This document shows positions 9,162-20,131 of a stretch of 64,000 nucleotides of DNA, in pieces. The stretch lies in assembly GCA_035715725.1 (NCBI GenBank), contig DASTKT010000109.1, positions 1 through 64,000 of the forward strand, given 5' to 3'. The stretch comes from JADGGV01 sp035715725. Lineage in GTDB: Bacteria > Gemmatimonadota > Gemmatimonadetes > Longimicrobiales > RSA9. Within the stretch, counting starts at the first letter, position 1. The number at the start of each line of letters is the position of its first letter. The translations under genes and the position numbers were made by a program. The notes under the pieces are model-generated. The model was not told the DNA's origin. It saw only the letters and a program-made list of their open reading frames with translations, and did not search any database.

Positions 9162-9614
9162 ATGCTGAAGGAGAACGACGTCGCCCCCGACTTCGAGCTC
9201 GAGACCGACACCGGCGAGCCGCTGCGCCTCTCCGACCTGCGCGGCCGCAAGGTCGTGCTGTACTTCTACCCGAAGGACGACACCCCCGGGTGCACCATCC
9301 AGGCGTGCTCGCTGCGCGACGGCTGGAGCGACATCCAGCGCACGGGCGCGGTCGTGCTCGGCGTCAGCCCCGACTCGCCGAAGTCCCACGCGAAGTTCCG
9401 CGAGAAGTACGCGCTCCCCTTCACGCTCCTGGCGGACACCGGCCACGAGGTCGCGGACCGCTACGGCGTGTGGGTCGAGAAGTCCATGTACGGCAAGAAG
9501 TACTGGGGCAACGCGCGCACGACGTTCGTGATCGACGAGGAGGGGCGGATCGCGCGGATCTTCGAGAAGGTGAAGCCGGAGGAGCACACGGAGCAGGTGC
9601 TGGCGGTGCTGTAG
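9162..9614 (+). CDS. bcp: Thioredoxin-dependent peroxiredoxin (BCP/PrxQ)
   Basis: This 150-residue protein reduces H2O2 and organic peroxides using thioredoxin. The peroxidatic cysteine is Cys44 in DDTPGCTIQACSLRD, and Cys49 sits five residues on, the arrangement of atypical two-Cys BCP enzymes such as E. coli BCP. The conserved VVLYFYPKDDTPGCT, GVSPDSPKSHAKF and TFVIDEEGRI segments are present, and the length is normal. The ATG at 9162 follows GAGGAG at moderate distance; a GTG at 9135 would add nine residues and is less likely. It has its own predicted promoter. A large palindromic element follows immediately. Confidence 0.96.
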   Translation: MLKENDVAPDFELETDTGEPLRLSDLRGRKVVLYFYPKDDTPGCTIQACSLRDGWSDIQRTGAVVLGVSPDSPKSHAKFREKYALPFTLLADTGHEVADRYGVWVEKSMYGKKYWGNARTTFVIDEEGRIARIFEKVKPEEHTEQVLAVL

Positions 9615-9630
9615 CGCGGGAACGGATCAA

Positions 9631-10051
9631 CGGCTTGTTCACCGCAGAGGCGCAGAGGGCGCAGAAAACGGCAACGGAAAGCCGGGCGAACGCGGGGTCC
9701 GTCGGAACCTGAACGGATTGTATTCACAGGGAGATCGGGAGCTGGGGAGTACGGTCCGAACCGGGCGGCGCAGGTTCGTCGTAGCGGAAGCATTCTTTTG
9801 GGGGTTGTACCGGTGGAATGAGGGTCACCGGTGCAACCCCTTTTTGATTCTCTGACGTGGGCGTCGGAGGCGGCGTACCCCGGTCCGACTCCAAAAGTGC
9901 ATGCGGTTGCCGCGAATGCTGCGCCACGCCGGTTCAGACCGTACTCCCCAGCTCCCAAGCTCCCTGTGAATAAAATCCGTTCAGATGCCGACGAACCCGG
10001 CTCTCCGTTGCCGTTCTCCGCGCCCTCTGCGTCTCTGCGGTGAACAAGCCG
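9631..10051. repeat. Long palindromic element, type 1 copy A
   Basis: The left arm (9631 to about 9775) and the right arm (about 9919 to 10051) are inverted copies of each other. The outermost 19 bases, CGGCTTGTTCACCGCAGAG at 9631, pair perfectly with the end at 10051, and the remaining arm looks highly similar, with a few indels. The arms contain CAGAG-periodic sequence and a second block reading ACAGGGAG..GGGAGCTGGGGAGTACGG. Between them is a core of about 130 bp with a 40-base hairpin at 9801-9840: GGGGTTG.ACCGGTG, a 10-base centre, CACCGG..CAACCCC. The same core recurs near 19272 and 57870. No transposase or coding frame is present. Confidence 0.85.
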
Positions 10052-10094
10052 TTCAAGGACGTGAGGCCGCCCGCGGACGTGAAGGCGCCCGGGC

Positions 10095-11129
10095 TCACCC
10101 CGCCCGCTCGACCCCCAGCCCCGGCTCCTGGTTGAACCTCAGCCGTCCGTCGGCCTCCATCCCGGGCCCGCGGAAGGGATCGCGCGCGAGCAGCGCGGCG
10201 CCGTCGAGGTCGACCCAGTCCACGAGCGGCGCGAGCTGGAGCGCGGCGGCGATGCCGAGCGTGCTCTCGATCATGCAGCCGAGCATCACGCCCAGGTGGT
10301 GCGCCCGCGCGACGTGCACGATCCGCAGCGCTTCGCGGAGCGAGCCGCACTTCGCGAGCTTGATGTTCACGCCGTCCACGCAGCCGGCGAGCGCCGGCAC
10401 GTCCGCGGCGACGCGGCACGACTCGTCGGCGACGATGGGGATGCGGGAGCGCCGCCGGATGGCGCGCAGCCCGTCGAGGTCGGCGGCGGGGACCGGCTGC
10501 TCGATCAGCTCGACGCCCAGCTCCTCCAGCATCGGGAGGCGGGCGATCGCCTCCTTCGCGGTCCAGCCCGTGTTGGCGTCGACGCGGATGCGCGCCGCGG
10601 GCGCCTCCTCGCGGACGATGCGGAGCAGCGCATCGTCGCCGGGGCCACCGACCTTGAGCTTCAGGATCGGGTAGGCCGCCGCCTCGCGCACCTTCGCCCG
10701 CAGCCGGTCGGGCTCGTCGATGCCGATGGTGAAGGAGGAGACGGGCGCGGCGGCGGGGTCGAGGCCCCAGAGCCGCCAGAGCGGCACGCCCAGCCGCTTG
10801 CCGACGAGGTCGTGCAGCGCGCACGAGAGCGCGGCCCGCGCGGATGGGTTGCGGCCGAGCGCCCGCTCCATGGCCGCCTCGGCGCGCTCGAGCGCGAAGG
10901 GGTCCTCGCCGGCCGCCTCCTCGAGCGCGGAGAGGAGCCGCGGGAGCGCCGCCACCACGGTCTCCGCCGTCTCGCCGTAGTACGGCGTGGCGGCCGCCTC
11001 GCCCCACCCCTCGCGCCCGTCCTCGTCGCGCAGCCGGACCCAGACCGAGCGGCGCACGCGCGCGCCCTCGCGGGCGATCACGAAGTCGTGCTTCGTCGGC
11101 AGCTCGAGGATCTCGTACGTCGGCTTCAC
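10095..11129 (-). CDS. Dipeptide epimerase (L-Ala-D/L-Glu epimerase family, enolase superfamily)
   Basis: This 344-residue enolase-superfamily enzyme probably epimerises L-Ala-D-Glu or related dipeptides released from murein. The barrel residues are present: the KxK motif Lys157/Lys159 (ILKLKVGG), metal ligands Asp184 (RVDANTGW), Glu210 (LIEQPV) and Asp235 (VADES), and the second catalytic Lys in NIKLAKCG. MLGCMIESTLGIAAA and WVDLDG match the epimerase subgroup. The start is GTG at 11129, preceded by GGAGGCGCC; the frame continues upstream into the kinase gene but without a better start. It lies 82 bases after the histidine kinase on the same strand. Dipeptide specificity differs among relatives, so the substrate is a family-level call. 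Confidence 0.9.
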   Translation of the reverse strand: MKPTYEILELPTKHDFVIAREGARVRRSVWVRLRDEDGREGWGEAAATPYYGETAETVVAALPRLLSALEEAAGEDPFALERAEAAMERALGRNPSARAALSCALHDLVGKRLGVPLWRLWGLDPAAAPVSSFTIGIDEPDRLRAKVREAAAYPILKLKVGGPGDDALLRIVREEAPAARIRVDANTGWTAKEAIARLPMLEELGVELIEQPVPAADLDGLRAIRRRSRIPIVADESCRVAADVPALAGCVDGVNIKLAKCGSLREALRIVHVARAHHLGVMLGCMIESTLGIAAALQLAPLVDWVDLDGAALLARDPFRGPGMEADGRLRFNQEPGLGVERAG

Positions 11130-11211
11130 GGCGCCTCCTGCGGGGTCGGGGTTCGGGCCCGGGAATCTACTGCCCCAACGCCCGACGCCCAAGCCGCCCG
11201 GGTCCGCGGGG

Positions 11212-13509
<2,298 letters not shown>

Positions 13510-13624
13510 GGCGTCGCGAGCCGGCGAGGCCGGGGACGGCGCGGAAGCGATGATAGAGCGTTCCGCGAGACGGCGATACCCCTGGCGGCAGCAGGCTTCC
13601 CGGCGGCGCGATCACGACACCTGT

Positions 13625-13652
13625 TTGCCTCCGGCCGCTTTCCTCTTATCTT
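13625..13652 (+). promoter_or_regulatory. Predicted promoter for the DUF5715 gene
   Basis: TTGCCT at 13625-13630 and TATCTT at 13647-13652 have a 16-base spacer and point toward the ATG at 13698. The gap of 188 bases separates divergent genes. Confidence 0.4.
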
Positions 13653-13697
13653 GGGCACCCCACACCAGGTTCCCGCAGTTCGATCGATAAAGGCAGT

Positions 13698-14414
13698 ATG
13701 ATGCGCTCGATGATCGACGAAGACATCGGCGCTCCGGCGACGACGCCGGAGCCGGGCCGTCGCACGAGGTGGCTCGTCATGGCCGCCGCGACGCTTTCGC
13801 TGCTGGCGCCGCAGGATGCCGCCGCGCAGCGCCCCCGCGCCCTGATGGGCACGCCCTCCAAGCTGGCGCAGCAGAACCGGCTGGCCGACGACTACGACCT
13901 CTCCCGCATGGACGACCCGGCGGAGGTCCGCCGCCTCGTCTCGAGCGGGCGTCTCGTGGCGGTCCCGCGGAGCGGGCGCGGCTATTACATCGACGCGAAG
14001 CTCGGCCGCGCCTACAGCCACCGGACCGTGCTCGTCTATGCGCGCCCGTGGGTGCTGCGGTTCCTCAAGGCGGAAGGCAGCCGCTTCCGCGCGAAGTTCC
14101 CGGGCAGCCGGCTGAAGGTCTCCTCGCTCGTCCGCACGGAGGAGTACCAGGAGATCCTGACGCACTCGAACGTCAACGCCGCCCGCGGCGACGACCCGGA
14201 CCGCCGCTCGCCGCACCTCACCGGCGCCGCCCTCGACATCTCGAAGAAGGGAATGTCGGCGCGCCAGCTCGCGTGGCTGCGCCAGCGCCTCGTCACGCTG
14301 CAGGCGCGGGGCTGGATCGTGGGCACGGAGGAGATGCGGACGAACACCTTCCACATCTTCGTCACCCCCGAGTACGGCCGGCTCCCGGAGCGGCGGGAGC
14401 GCGACGGCCAGTAG
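13698..14414 (+). CDS. DUF5715 family, M15-peptidase-like secreted protein
   Basis: This 238-residue protein has an N-terminal signal sequence (hydrophobic LVMAAATLSLLAP, then AAAQ), so it is probably periplasmic. The C-terminal half has the zinc-site pattern of M15 (D-Ala-D-Ala carboxypeptidase/VanX-like) enzymes: His173-x-x-Gly-x-x-x-Asp180 in SPHLTGAALDI, and His219 in NTFHIFV. In classical M15 enzymes a catalytic Glu lies three residues before that last His; here the position is Asn216. The protein may therefore bind rather than cleave peptidoglycan, or use another residue. Upstream RTEEYQEIL resembles the substrate-binding helix of the family. A promoter is predicted at 13625. Confidence 0.8.
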   Translation: MMRSMIDEDIGAPATTPEPGRRTRWLVMAAATLSLLAPQDAAAQRPRALMGTPSKLAQQNRLADDYDLSRMDDPAEVRRLVSSGRLVAVPRSGRGYYIDAKLGRAYSHRTVLVYARPWVLRFLKAEGSRFRAKFPGSRLKVSSLVRTEEYQEILTHSNVNAARGDDPDRRSPHLTGAALDISKKGMSARQLAWLRQRLVTLQARGWIVGTEEMRTNTFHIFVTPEYGRLPERRERDGQ

Positions 14415-14433
14415 CGCCGCCGGACGCTCGCCC

Positions 14434-14825
<392 letters not shown>

Positions 14826-14829
<4 letters not shown>

Positions 14830-15248
14830 GCGCGGTCAAGCGGTCGGTCTCGTTCGCCATCTTCGACCCGCAGGACCGACGCCGGGTGCTCGTCGTGCGG
14901 CGACCGCCGGACGACGAGGAGCTCCCCGACCTCTGGGGCCTCCCCGCGGGCTCGCTCCGCCCCGGCGAGAGCTGGGAGGAGGCCGTCCGGCGCGCGGGCC
15001 GGGAGAAGCTCGGGGTCGAGCTGGAGGTGGGTCCGGAGCTGAACCGCGGCTCCACGCGCCGCGCCGCCTACACGCTGGAGATGCGCCTGTTCGAGGCGCG
15101 GATCGTGGCGGGCGCGCCGGCCGTGCCGCAGCGGACGCCGGGCGTCACGCAGTACCGCGACTGGACGTGGGGGGACGCGGCGGCGCTGGAGCCGGCGGCC
15201 GCGCGCGGGAGCCTCTGCTGCCGGCTCTTCCTGGAGCGAGCGGGCTGA
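14826..15248 (+). CDS. Nudix-fold hydrolase with degenerate Nudix box
   Basis: This 140-residue protein has the Nudix layout: strand VSFAIFDPQDRRRVLVVRR, then LPDLWGLPAGSLRPGESWEEA, then helix VRRAGREKLGVEL. The consensus GX5EX7REUXEEXGU is only partly met: Gly and the first Glu are present, but the REUXEE part reads RAGREKLG, so one or two metal-binding Glu residues are missing or displaced. It may have shifted ligands, weak activity or a binding role. The start is GTG at 14826 overlapping the previous stop (GTGA), so it is coupled to the alkyltransferase-like gene; a link to damaged-nucleotide handling is inferred from this only. Confidence 0.75.
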
Positions 15249-15357
15249 GCGGCGCCGCGCGGGCCCATCCGCGCCAGGCCGGCCGACCCGCGCCGCGCGG
15301 GCTCGACCGCGCCGACCGTAGCGAGCGAGCGGGCCCGCGCCGCGGGCCGCGCCGGGC

Positions 15358-16437
15358 TCAGGCCAGCTCGCCCACGGTCACCGACAGGATCCGCGGCAGG
15401 AACCCCGCCACCATCTCCCAGGACCGGCCACCGTCGCGGCTCGCGAACAGGTGACCGCCGGAGGTGCCCAGGTACAGCCCGAGCGGGTCGATCGGGTCGG
15501 ACGCCAGGGCCTCGCGCAGGACCGTCAGGTACACGTGCGCCTGCGGGAGGCCCTCGGTCCGCGCCGTCCACGTCGATCCGGCATCCCGGCTCTCGAAGAC
15601 GCGCAGCCGCCCTTCGCTGACGGTGCGCATGTGGCTCGACTCCTCGGGCACGACGAAGACGGCGTCCGGGTCGCGCGGGTCGAGGGCGAGGGCGTAGCCG
15701 AAGTCGCTGGGGAGGCCGGCGGTGATGTCGATCCAGCTCTCGCCGCCGTCGTCGCTGCGGTAGGTGCCGCAGTGGTTCTGCTGGTAGAGGCGGTCGGGCC
15801 GCGCGGGGTGGACCCGCAGCTTGTGCACGCACTGCCCCGCCTCGGGGTGAGACTGCGGCAGGAAGTCCGCGCGGGTGCCGCGATTGAGCGGGCGCCAGCT
15901 CGCGCCGGCGTCGTCGCTGCGGTAGACGCCGCCGGCGGAGAGCGCGCACCAGATCCGGTCGGGCGTGCGCGGATCGACGTGGATCGAGTGGAGCGCGAGC
16001 GCGCCGCCGGCGGGCTGCCAGGTGCGGTTCGTGGGGTGCTCGTTCAGCCCGGCGACGGGGCTCCAGCTCCGTCCCCGGTCGCGCGAGACGAAGAGCCCGG
16101 CGGGCTCGGTGCCGGCGTAGAGCGTGTCGGGCTCGGCGTCGTGCCCGGGTGCGAGCGCCCAGATCGCGGCGAGGTCGCGCTCGTCGGCGAGGTGCGGCGC
16201 CTCGGCGAGGACGTCCCAGCTCCGGCCGGCGTCGTCGCTGCGGTGGATGTGGGCGCCCCAGACGGAGTGCGCGGTGGCGGCCCAGACAGTGCGTCCGTCC
16301 CGCGGGTCCAGGATCGCGTGGTAGACCTCGCGGCCGACGAGGTGCGGCTCGGAGAGGCTCCACTCCCGGCGGCCCGGGTCGGAGCGGGCGACGAAGAGGC
16401 CGCGCTTCGTGCCGATGAGCAGGATCAAGCCGGTCAT
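15358..16437 (-). CDS. BNR/sortilin-type beta-propeller protein
   Basis: This 359-residue protein has no signal peptide and consists of repeated BNR (Asp-box) motifs: IHRSDDAGRSWDVL, LFVSRDRGRSWSPV, VYRSDDAGASWRPL, TYRSDDGGESWIDI, VFESRDAGSTWTAR and LFASRDGGRSWEMV. The family is annotated as exo-alpha-sialidase or WD40/YVTN/BNR-like, but most members lack proven glycosidase activity and I see no sialidase Arg triad. The likely role is binding or an unknown hydrolysis. The gene converges with the Nudix gene across a GC-rich stretch with several small palindromes at 15249-15357. A distant larger relative is at 35656-38736. Confidence 0.85.
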   Translation of the reverse strand: MTGLILLIGTKRGLFVARSDPGRREWSLSEPHLVGREVYHAILDPRDGRTVWAATAHSVWGAHIHRSDDAGRSWDVLAEAPHLADERDLAAIWALAPGHDAEPDTLYAGTEPAGLFVSRDRGRSWSPVAGLNEHPTNRTWQPAGGALALHSIHVDPRTPDRIWCALSAGGVYRSDDAGASWRPLNRGTRADFLPQSHPEAGQCVHKLRVHPARPDRLYQQNHCGTYRSDDGGESWIDITAGLPSDFGYALALDPRDPDAVFVVPEESSHMRTVSEGRLRVFESRDAGSTWTARTEGLPQAHVYLTVLREALASDPIDPLGLYLGTSGGHLFASRDGGRSWEMVAGFLPRILSVTVGELA

Positions 16438-16529
16438 GGTGGGCGGAAGGTAGGCCGCGACGCAGGTCGCGGACAGGGGCGCCGGCCCGGTCGTTGCGGG
16501 CGGCGCGCTTCTTGACCTCGGGCCGGAAC

Positions 16530-17777
16530 GTGAACGCCGCTCTCATCCTCATCGTCCTGATCGCCGGCGCCTACCTGGCGGCGCACGTCGCCTCCGGCTG
16601 GCTCGCGCGACGCTTCCTGATCGTCTCGGGGGCGGAGTACCTGCTGCTCGGCATCCTGCTCGGGCCGCACGTCTCCGGCTTCATCACGCCAGGCGTCGTG
16701 GGCCGCTTCGCGACGTTCATGACGCTGGCCCTCGGCTGGGTCGGCGCCGTCGTCGGGGCGCAGTTCCACATCCCGAGCCTCATGCGCATCCGCGGCATCT
16801 ACTACCGCGTCGCGTTCATGGAGGCGATCCTCGTGTTCGCGCTCGTCTCGGCGGCGATGGCGGGGATCTTCTCGTGGTTCTTCGGCCTGCCGCTGAGCAG
16901 CGCGGCGCAGCCGGCGCTGGCGCTCGGCGCGATCGCGGTGGGCTCGGCGCCGTCAGGGATCGGCATCGTGACGGAGCGCATGGGGCGCTCGCCGATCGTG
17001 CAACTGCTCCAGATGGCGACGGCGATCGACGCGCTCGTCGCGATCCTCGCCTTCGGGCTCCTGGTCAGCATCATGCACCCGCCGCCGGCGGTGGGCGTGC
17101 GGTCGCCGACCGCCACCGAATGGGCGGTGATCAGCATCGGCATCGGCCTCGTCGGCGGCGCGCTCTTCCATCTCTTCCTGGGCGAGGAGCGGAGCGGCGA
17201 CCGGCTGTTCATCGCGCTGGCCGGCGCGATCATCCTGGCCAGCGGCGCGGCGGCCTACCTGCGCCTCTCGCCGCTGCTGCCGACCATGCTGATCGGCATG
17301 GTGCTGGTGAACACGTCGAGCAACCGCGACGCGATCCGGCAGGTGCTGTCGAAGGTGGAGCGGCCGCTCTACTTCGTGCTGCTGATCTTCGCGGGGACCG
17401 CGTGGACGCCGAGCCCGCGGGAGTGGATCCTGCCGGCGGTCGCGTTCATCGGCGTGCGGGCGTTGTCGCAGCTGGGCGCCGCGTACCTGTCCGCCGAGGC
17501 CGCGGGCGTCCGCAAGCTGCTGGGCGCCGGGTGGGGGCGGGCGCTCCTGGGCCAGGGCGGGCTGGCCATCGCCATCGCGCTGAACTACCGCATCGACCCG
17601 AACTCCTTCCTCGCGAACATCGTCTTCTCGTCGGCGATCGCCTCCGTGCTGCTGACGGACGTCCTGTCGGCGCGGGTCGTGGCCTCCGTGGTGGAGGCGT
17701 ACCGCAAGCGCGTGGCGGTCCACCTGCCGGGGCGGCGCGAGCGCGCCGCGGGCGGCGGCGCGCGGGGGACGCACTGA
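16530..17777 (+). CDS. CPA2-type cation:proton antiporter, first of a tandem pair
   Basis: This 415-residue membrane protein has about 12-13 hydrophobic segments and the CPA2 pattern: AEYLLLGILLGPHVSGF near the N-terminus, ALGAIAVGSAPSGIGIVTERMG in the middle, and a GWGRALLGQGGLAIAIALNY segment late. It should exchange Na+ or K+ for protons across the inner membrane. The start is taken as GTG at 16530; a TTG 36 bases upstream is also in frame. No RCK/TrkA domain is attached; the C-terminus ends in an Arg/Gly-rich tail. The stop codon directly abuts the ATG of the next antiporter (TGAATG), so both subunits are probably made together. Confidence 0.85.
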   Translation: MNAALILIVLIAGAYLAAHVASGWLARRFLIVSGAEYLLLGILLGPHVSGFITPGVVGRFATFMTLALGWVGAVVGAQFHIPSLMRIRGIYYRVAFMEAILVFALVSAAMAGIFSWFFGLPLSSAAQPALALGAIAVGSAPSGIGIVTERMGRSPIVQLLQMATAIDALVAILAFGLLVSIMHPPPAVGVRSPTATEWAVISIGIGLVGGALFHLFLGEERSGDRLFIALAGAIILASGAAAYLRLSPLLPTMLIGMVLVNTSSNRDAIRQVLSKVERPLYFVLLIFAGTAWTPSPREWILPAVAFIGVRALSQLGAAYLSAEAAGVRKLLGAGWGRALLGQGGLAIAIALNYRIDPNSFLANIVFSSAIASVLLTDVLSARVVASVVEAYRKRVAVHLPGRRERAAGGGARGTH

Positions 17778-19085
17778 ATGCGGCGCGCCCTGGTGCTGGC
17801 GCTCCTGCTGGCGGGCGTGCGGCTGATCCTCCCGCTCGGCACCCCGGGGCAGGGCGGCGAGGTGCTGGTCGCGTTCGGCCTCCTCATCCTCGGCGCCTAC
17901 ACGGTCGGCGAGATCGCGTCCGCGGCGCGGCTCCCGAAGATCGTCGGCTACCTCGTCGCCGGGCTGATCTTCGGGCCGAGCGTGCTCGGCGCCGTCTCCG
18001 CCCAGTCGGTGGAGCGGCTCCAGCCCGTCAGCCAGCTCGCGGTGTCGGTGATCGCGTTCCTGGCGGGCGCGGAGCTGCGCTGGCGCGAGGTCCGCGTCGA
18101 GGGGCCCGCGCTCCTGAAGATCATGGCCGTCGAGCTGGCCATCGGCTTCGTCGCGCTCTTCGGGGTCATCTTCGCGCTGCGCGGCTCCCTGCCGCTGCTC
18201 GCGAACGAGCCGACGGCGGGCGTCCTGGCCTTCGCCCTGCTCTTCGCCTCCATCGCCATCGTCCACTCGCCGGCGGTCACGCTGGCGCTGCTCACCGAGA
18301 CCGGCGCGCGCGGCCCCGTCGCCCGGACCGTCCTCGGCGTCGTGCTGCTGGCCGACGTGGCCGTCGTGCTCCTCTTCAGCGCCGCGCTCCCGGTGGCCCG
18401 CGCACTCGTGCCCCCCGTCGCGGCGACCGGCGGCGTGTCCGTGTTCTGGGAGATCGGCGGCGCGGTGCTGATCGGCGCCGTGCTCGGCGGCGGCGTGGCC
18501 GCCTACCTCCGCTTCGTCGGCAAGGAGCTCGTGCTCTTCGCGGTCCTCGTCGCCTTCTTCGGCGTGCAGATCGCGGAGCTGGCCCACGTCGAGCTGCTCC
18601 TCACCATGCTGACGGCCGGCTTCGTCACCGAGAACCTGTCGCGGCACGGCGAGGCGCTGCGCCATGCCATGGAGCGCTCGGCGGCGCCGATCTTCGTGGT
18701 CTTCTTCGCCCTCTCCGGCGCGCACATCGAGGTCGGCTCGGTGCTTCCGCTCCTCCCCTTCGTCCTGCCGATCGCCGCCGTCCGCGGGCTCGCGATCTGG
18801 GTCGGCACGATGCTCGGCGGCCGCTGGGCGCGCACGCCGCCTCCGGTGCGCCGCGTCGTCTGGATGGGGCTGATCTCGCAGGCCGGCGTGGCGATCGGCC
18901 TGGCCAGCGTCGTCGCCACGGCCTACGGCGAGGCCGGCCGCCGGCTCCAGGTGCTGCTCCTCTCGCTGATCGCCGTCAACGAGACCGTCGGGCCGGTGCT
19001 CTTCCGCCGCGCGCTGCAAGCGGGCGGGGAGCTGGAGCCCACCGGCGCCCGGCCACGGCGCCGCGCGACGGCGGCGGCGCATTGA
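17778..19085 (+). CDS. CPA2-type cation:proton antiporter, second of a tandem pair
   Basis: This 435-residue membrane protein is of the same superfamily as its upstream neighbour but clearly different in sequence. The family signatures LPKIVGYLVAGLIFGPSVLG (helices 2-3), ASIAIVHSPAVTLALLTETGARG (the middle region that carries the ion-binding acidic residues in NhaA/KefC-like proteins, here with His-Ser-Pro) and WMGLISQAGVAIGLASVV are clear. The ATG at 17778 touches the previous stop. Two adjacent, coupled, divergent CPA2 genes suggest either a hetero-oligomer or two antiporters with different ions under common control. A palindromic element follows 46 bases downstream. Confidence 0.88.
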   Translation: MRRALVLALLLAGVRLILPLGTPGQGGEVLVAFGLLILGAYTVGEIASAARLPKIVGYLVAGLIFGPSVLGAVSAQSVERLQPVSQLAVSVIAFLAGAELRWREVRVEGPALLKIMAVELAIGFVALFGVIFALRGSLPLLANEPTAGVLAFALLFASIAIVHSPAVTLALLTETGARGPVARTVLGVVLLADVAVVLLFSAALPVARALVPPVAATGGVSVFWEIGGAVLIGAVLGGGVAAYLRFVGKELVLFAVLVAFFGVQIAELAHVELLLTMLTAGFVTENLSRHGEALRHAMERSAAPIFVVFFALSGAHIEVGSVLPLLPFVLPIAAVRGLAIWVGTMLGGRWARTPPPVRRVVWMGLISQAGVAIGLASVVATAYGEAGRRLQVLLLSLIAVNETVGPVLFRRALQAGGELEPTGARPRRRATAAAH

Positions 19086-19130
19086 TCGGCTGGCCTCGGC
19101 GCGGGGGTTGGTCGGGCGGAACGGAATAAT

Positions 19131-19463
19131 CCACCGCAGAGGCGCGGACGGCGCAGAGAACGGCAACGGAAAGCCGGGCCACGCCGATTCGTCGGCGTCC
19201 GAACGAACTTCGTTTTTCACCACGGAGTACACGGAGCACACGGAGGACGGCGTAAGGCGGGCGGCGCGGGGGCGTCGTGGCTGAAGCTTCTTTTTGGGGT
19301 TGGACCGGTGGAACGCGGGTCACCGGCGCAACCCCGAATTTCGTTTTCTGGCGTCGGAGGCGGCGCAGCCCCGATCCAACTTCAAACTGGATGCGGTTGC
19401 CGCGACGCTGCTCCCCGCCGGCTTCCGCCGTCCTCTGTGTGCTCTGTGTACTCCGTGGTGGGA
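19131..19463. repeat. Long palindromic element, type 1 copy B
   Basis: The central hairpin at 19296-19335 and flanking core (about 19272-19404) match copy A at 9631: CGTCGTGG..GAAGC, the GGGGTTGGACCGGTG hairpin, GTCGGAGGCGGCG and GGATGCGGTTGCCGCG. The paired arms differ: CACCACGGAGTACACGGAGC from 19218 pairs with the sequence ending GTACTCCGTGGTG at 19460. Outside them, 19131-19180 carries a CACCGCAGAGGCGC..GGCAACGGAAAGCCGG block that in copies A and C belongs to the arms but has no partner here. The element is thus a mosaic. The remaining bases to 19630 show nothing I can name. Confidence 0.82.
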
Positions 19464-19630
19464 TTGCAGTTCGTCGAAGCCGCCCGGGGAGTGGCGGTCC
19501 ACGGGAGCGCGGACGAGGGCTCCTCCCCGACCCGCCGGCACGCGGGTTGCCTCTTGCAGGCGCAGCCCACGCCAAGGCGCGCGGATCCGGACCCGCCGCG
19601 CAGGCTGCACCAAATTCCCTCGGGGGTTGG

Positions 19631-20077
19631 ATGGCGTACGACTACACGTTCTGGACCCACGACCGCTGGGGCTCGGGCTTCGTGCCGCACGACCCGGCCT
19701 GGAAGGAGCTCCACGACTACGACTTCGAGATGAGGGGACCGTACCGGCCCGGCGCGCTGGTGGACGCGTACGCCGACTGGCGGCGGTTCCGCGCGGACGA
19801 GCGGCGGCTGTGGCGGGCGGCGTGCGAGGAAGGCCTCGACGACGCGGCGATGGCCTTCGACGAGCCGCCCGCCGTCGAGCTGCGCCGCTGGCGCGCATGG
19901 CGCCGGGGGCTGCTCCGTGGCGGCATCGAGGAGGCGCGGCACATGCTCGCGGAGGAGTTCTGGCGTCGCTACGGCTACGGCTTCGAGTTCGCCGCCCGCT
20001 ACGGCGAGGAATACGCCGGCGGCAAGCGGCCGGCGGTCCGCGTGCGCCGGACGCGCTGGCGCCGCGCCGACCTGTAG
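19631..20077 (+). CDS. Hypothetical protein, aromatic- and Arg-rich
   Basis: I do not recognise this 148-residue protein. It begins MAYDYTFWTHDRWGSGFVPH, is unusually rich in Trp, Tyr, Arg and Glu, lacks a signal peptide or membrane segment, and looks soluble and helical, with an EARHMLAEEFWRRYGYGFEF segment near the end. Codon use matches neighbouring genes (GC-rich third positions), which supports it being real. The ATG at 19631 follows GGGGGTT, a weak ribosome-binding site. It is flanked by a palindromic element on the left and the minus-strand XdhC gene on the right. Confidence 0.65.
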   Translation: MAYDYTFWTHDRWGSGFVPHDPAWKELHDYDFEMRGPYRPGALVDAYADWRRFRADERRLWRAACEEGLDDAAMAFDEPPAVELRRWRAWRRGLLRGGIEEARHMLAEEFWRRYGYGFEFAARYGEEYAGGKRPAVRVRRTRWRRADL

Positions 20078-20131
20078 CGCGGCGCGGCGCGCCCGTCCGG
20101 CGGGCGCCCGCGCCGGCGCGGGCGACTCACC

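Noticed and set aside
9631..10051. Insertion sequence
   Set aside because: Long inverted repeats are present but there is no transposase-length frame between them, and no target duplication can be seen from a single genome.
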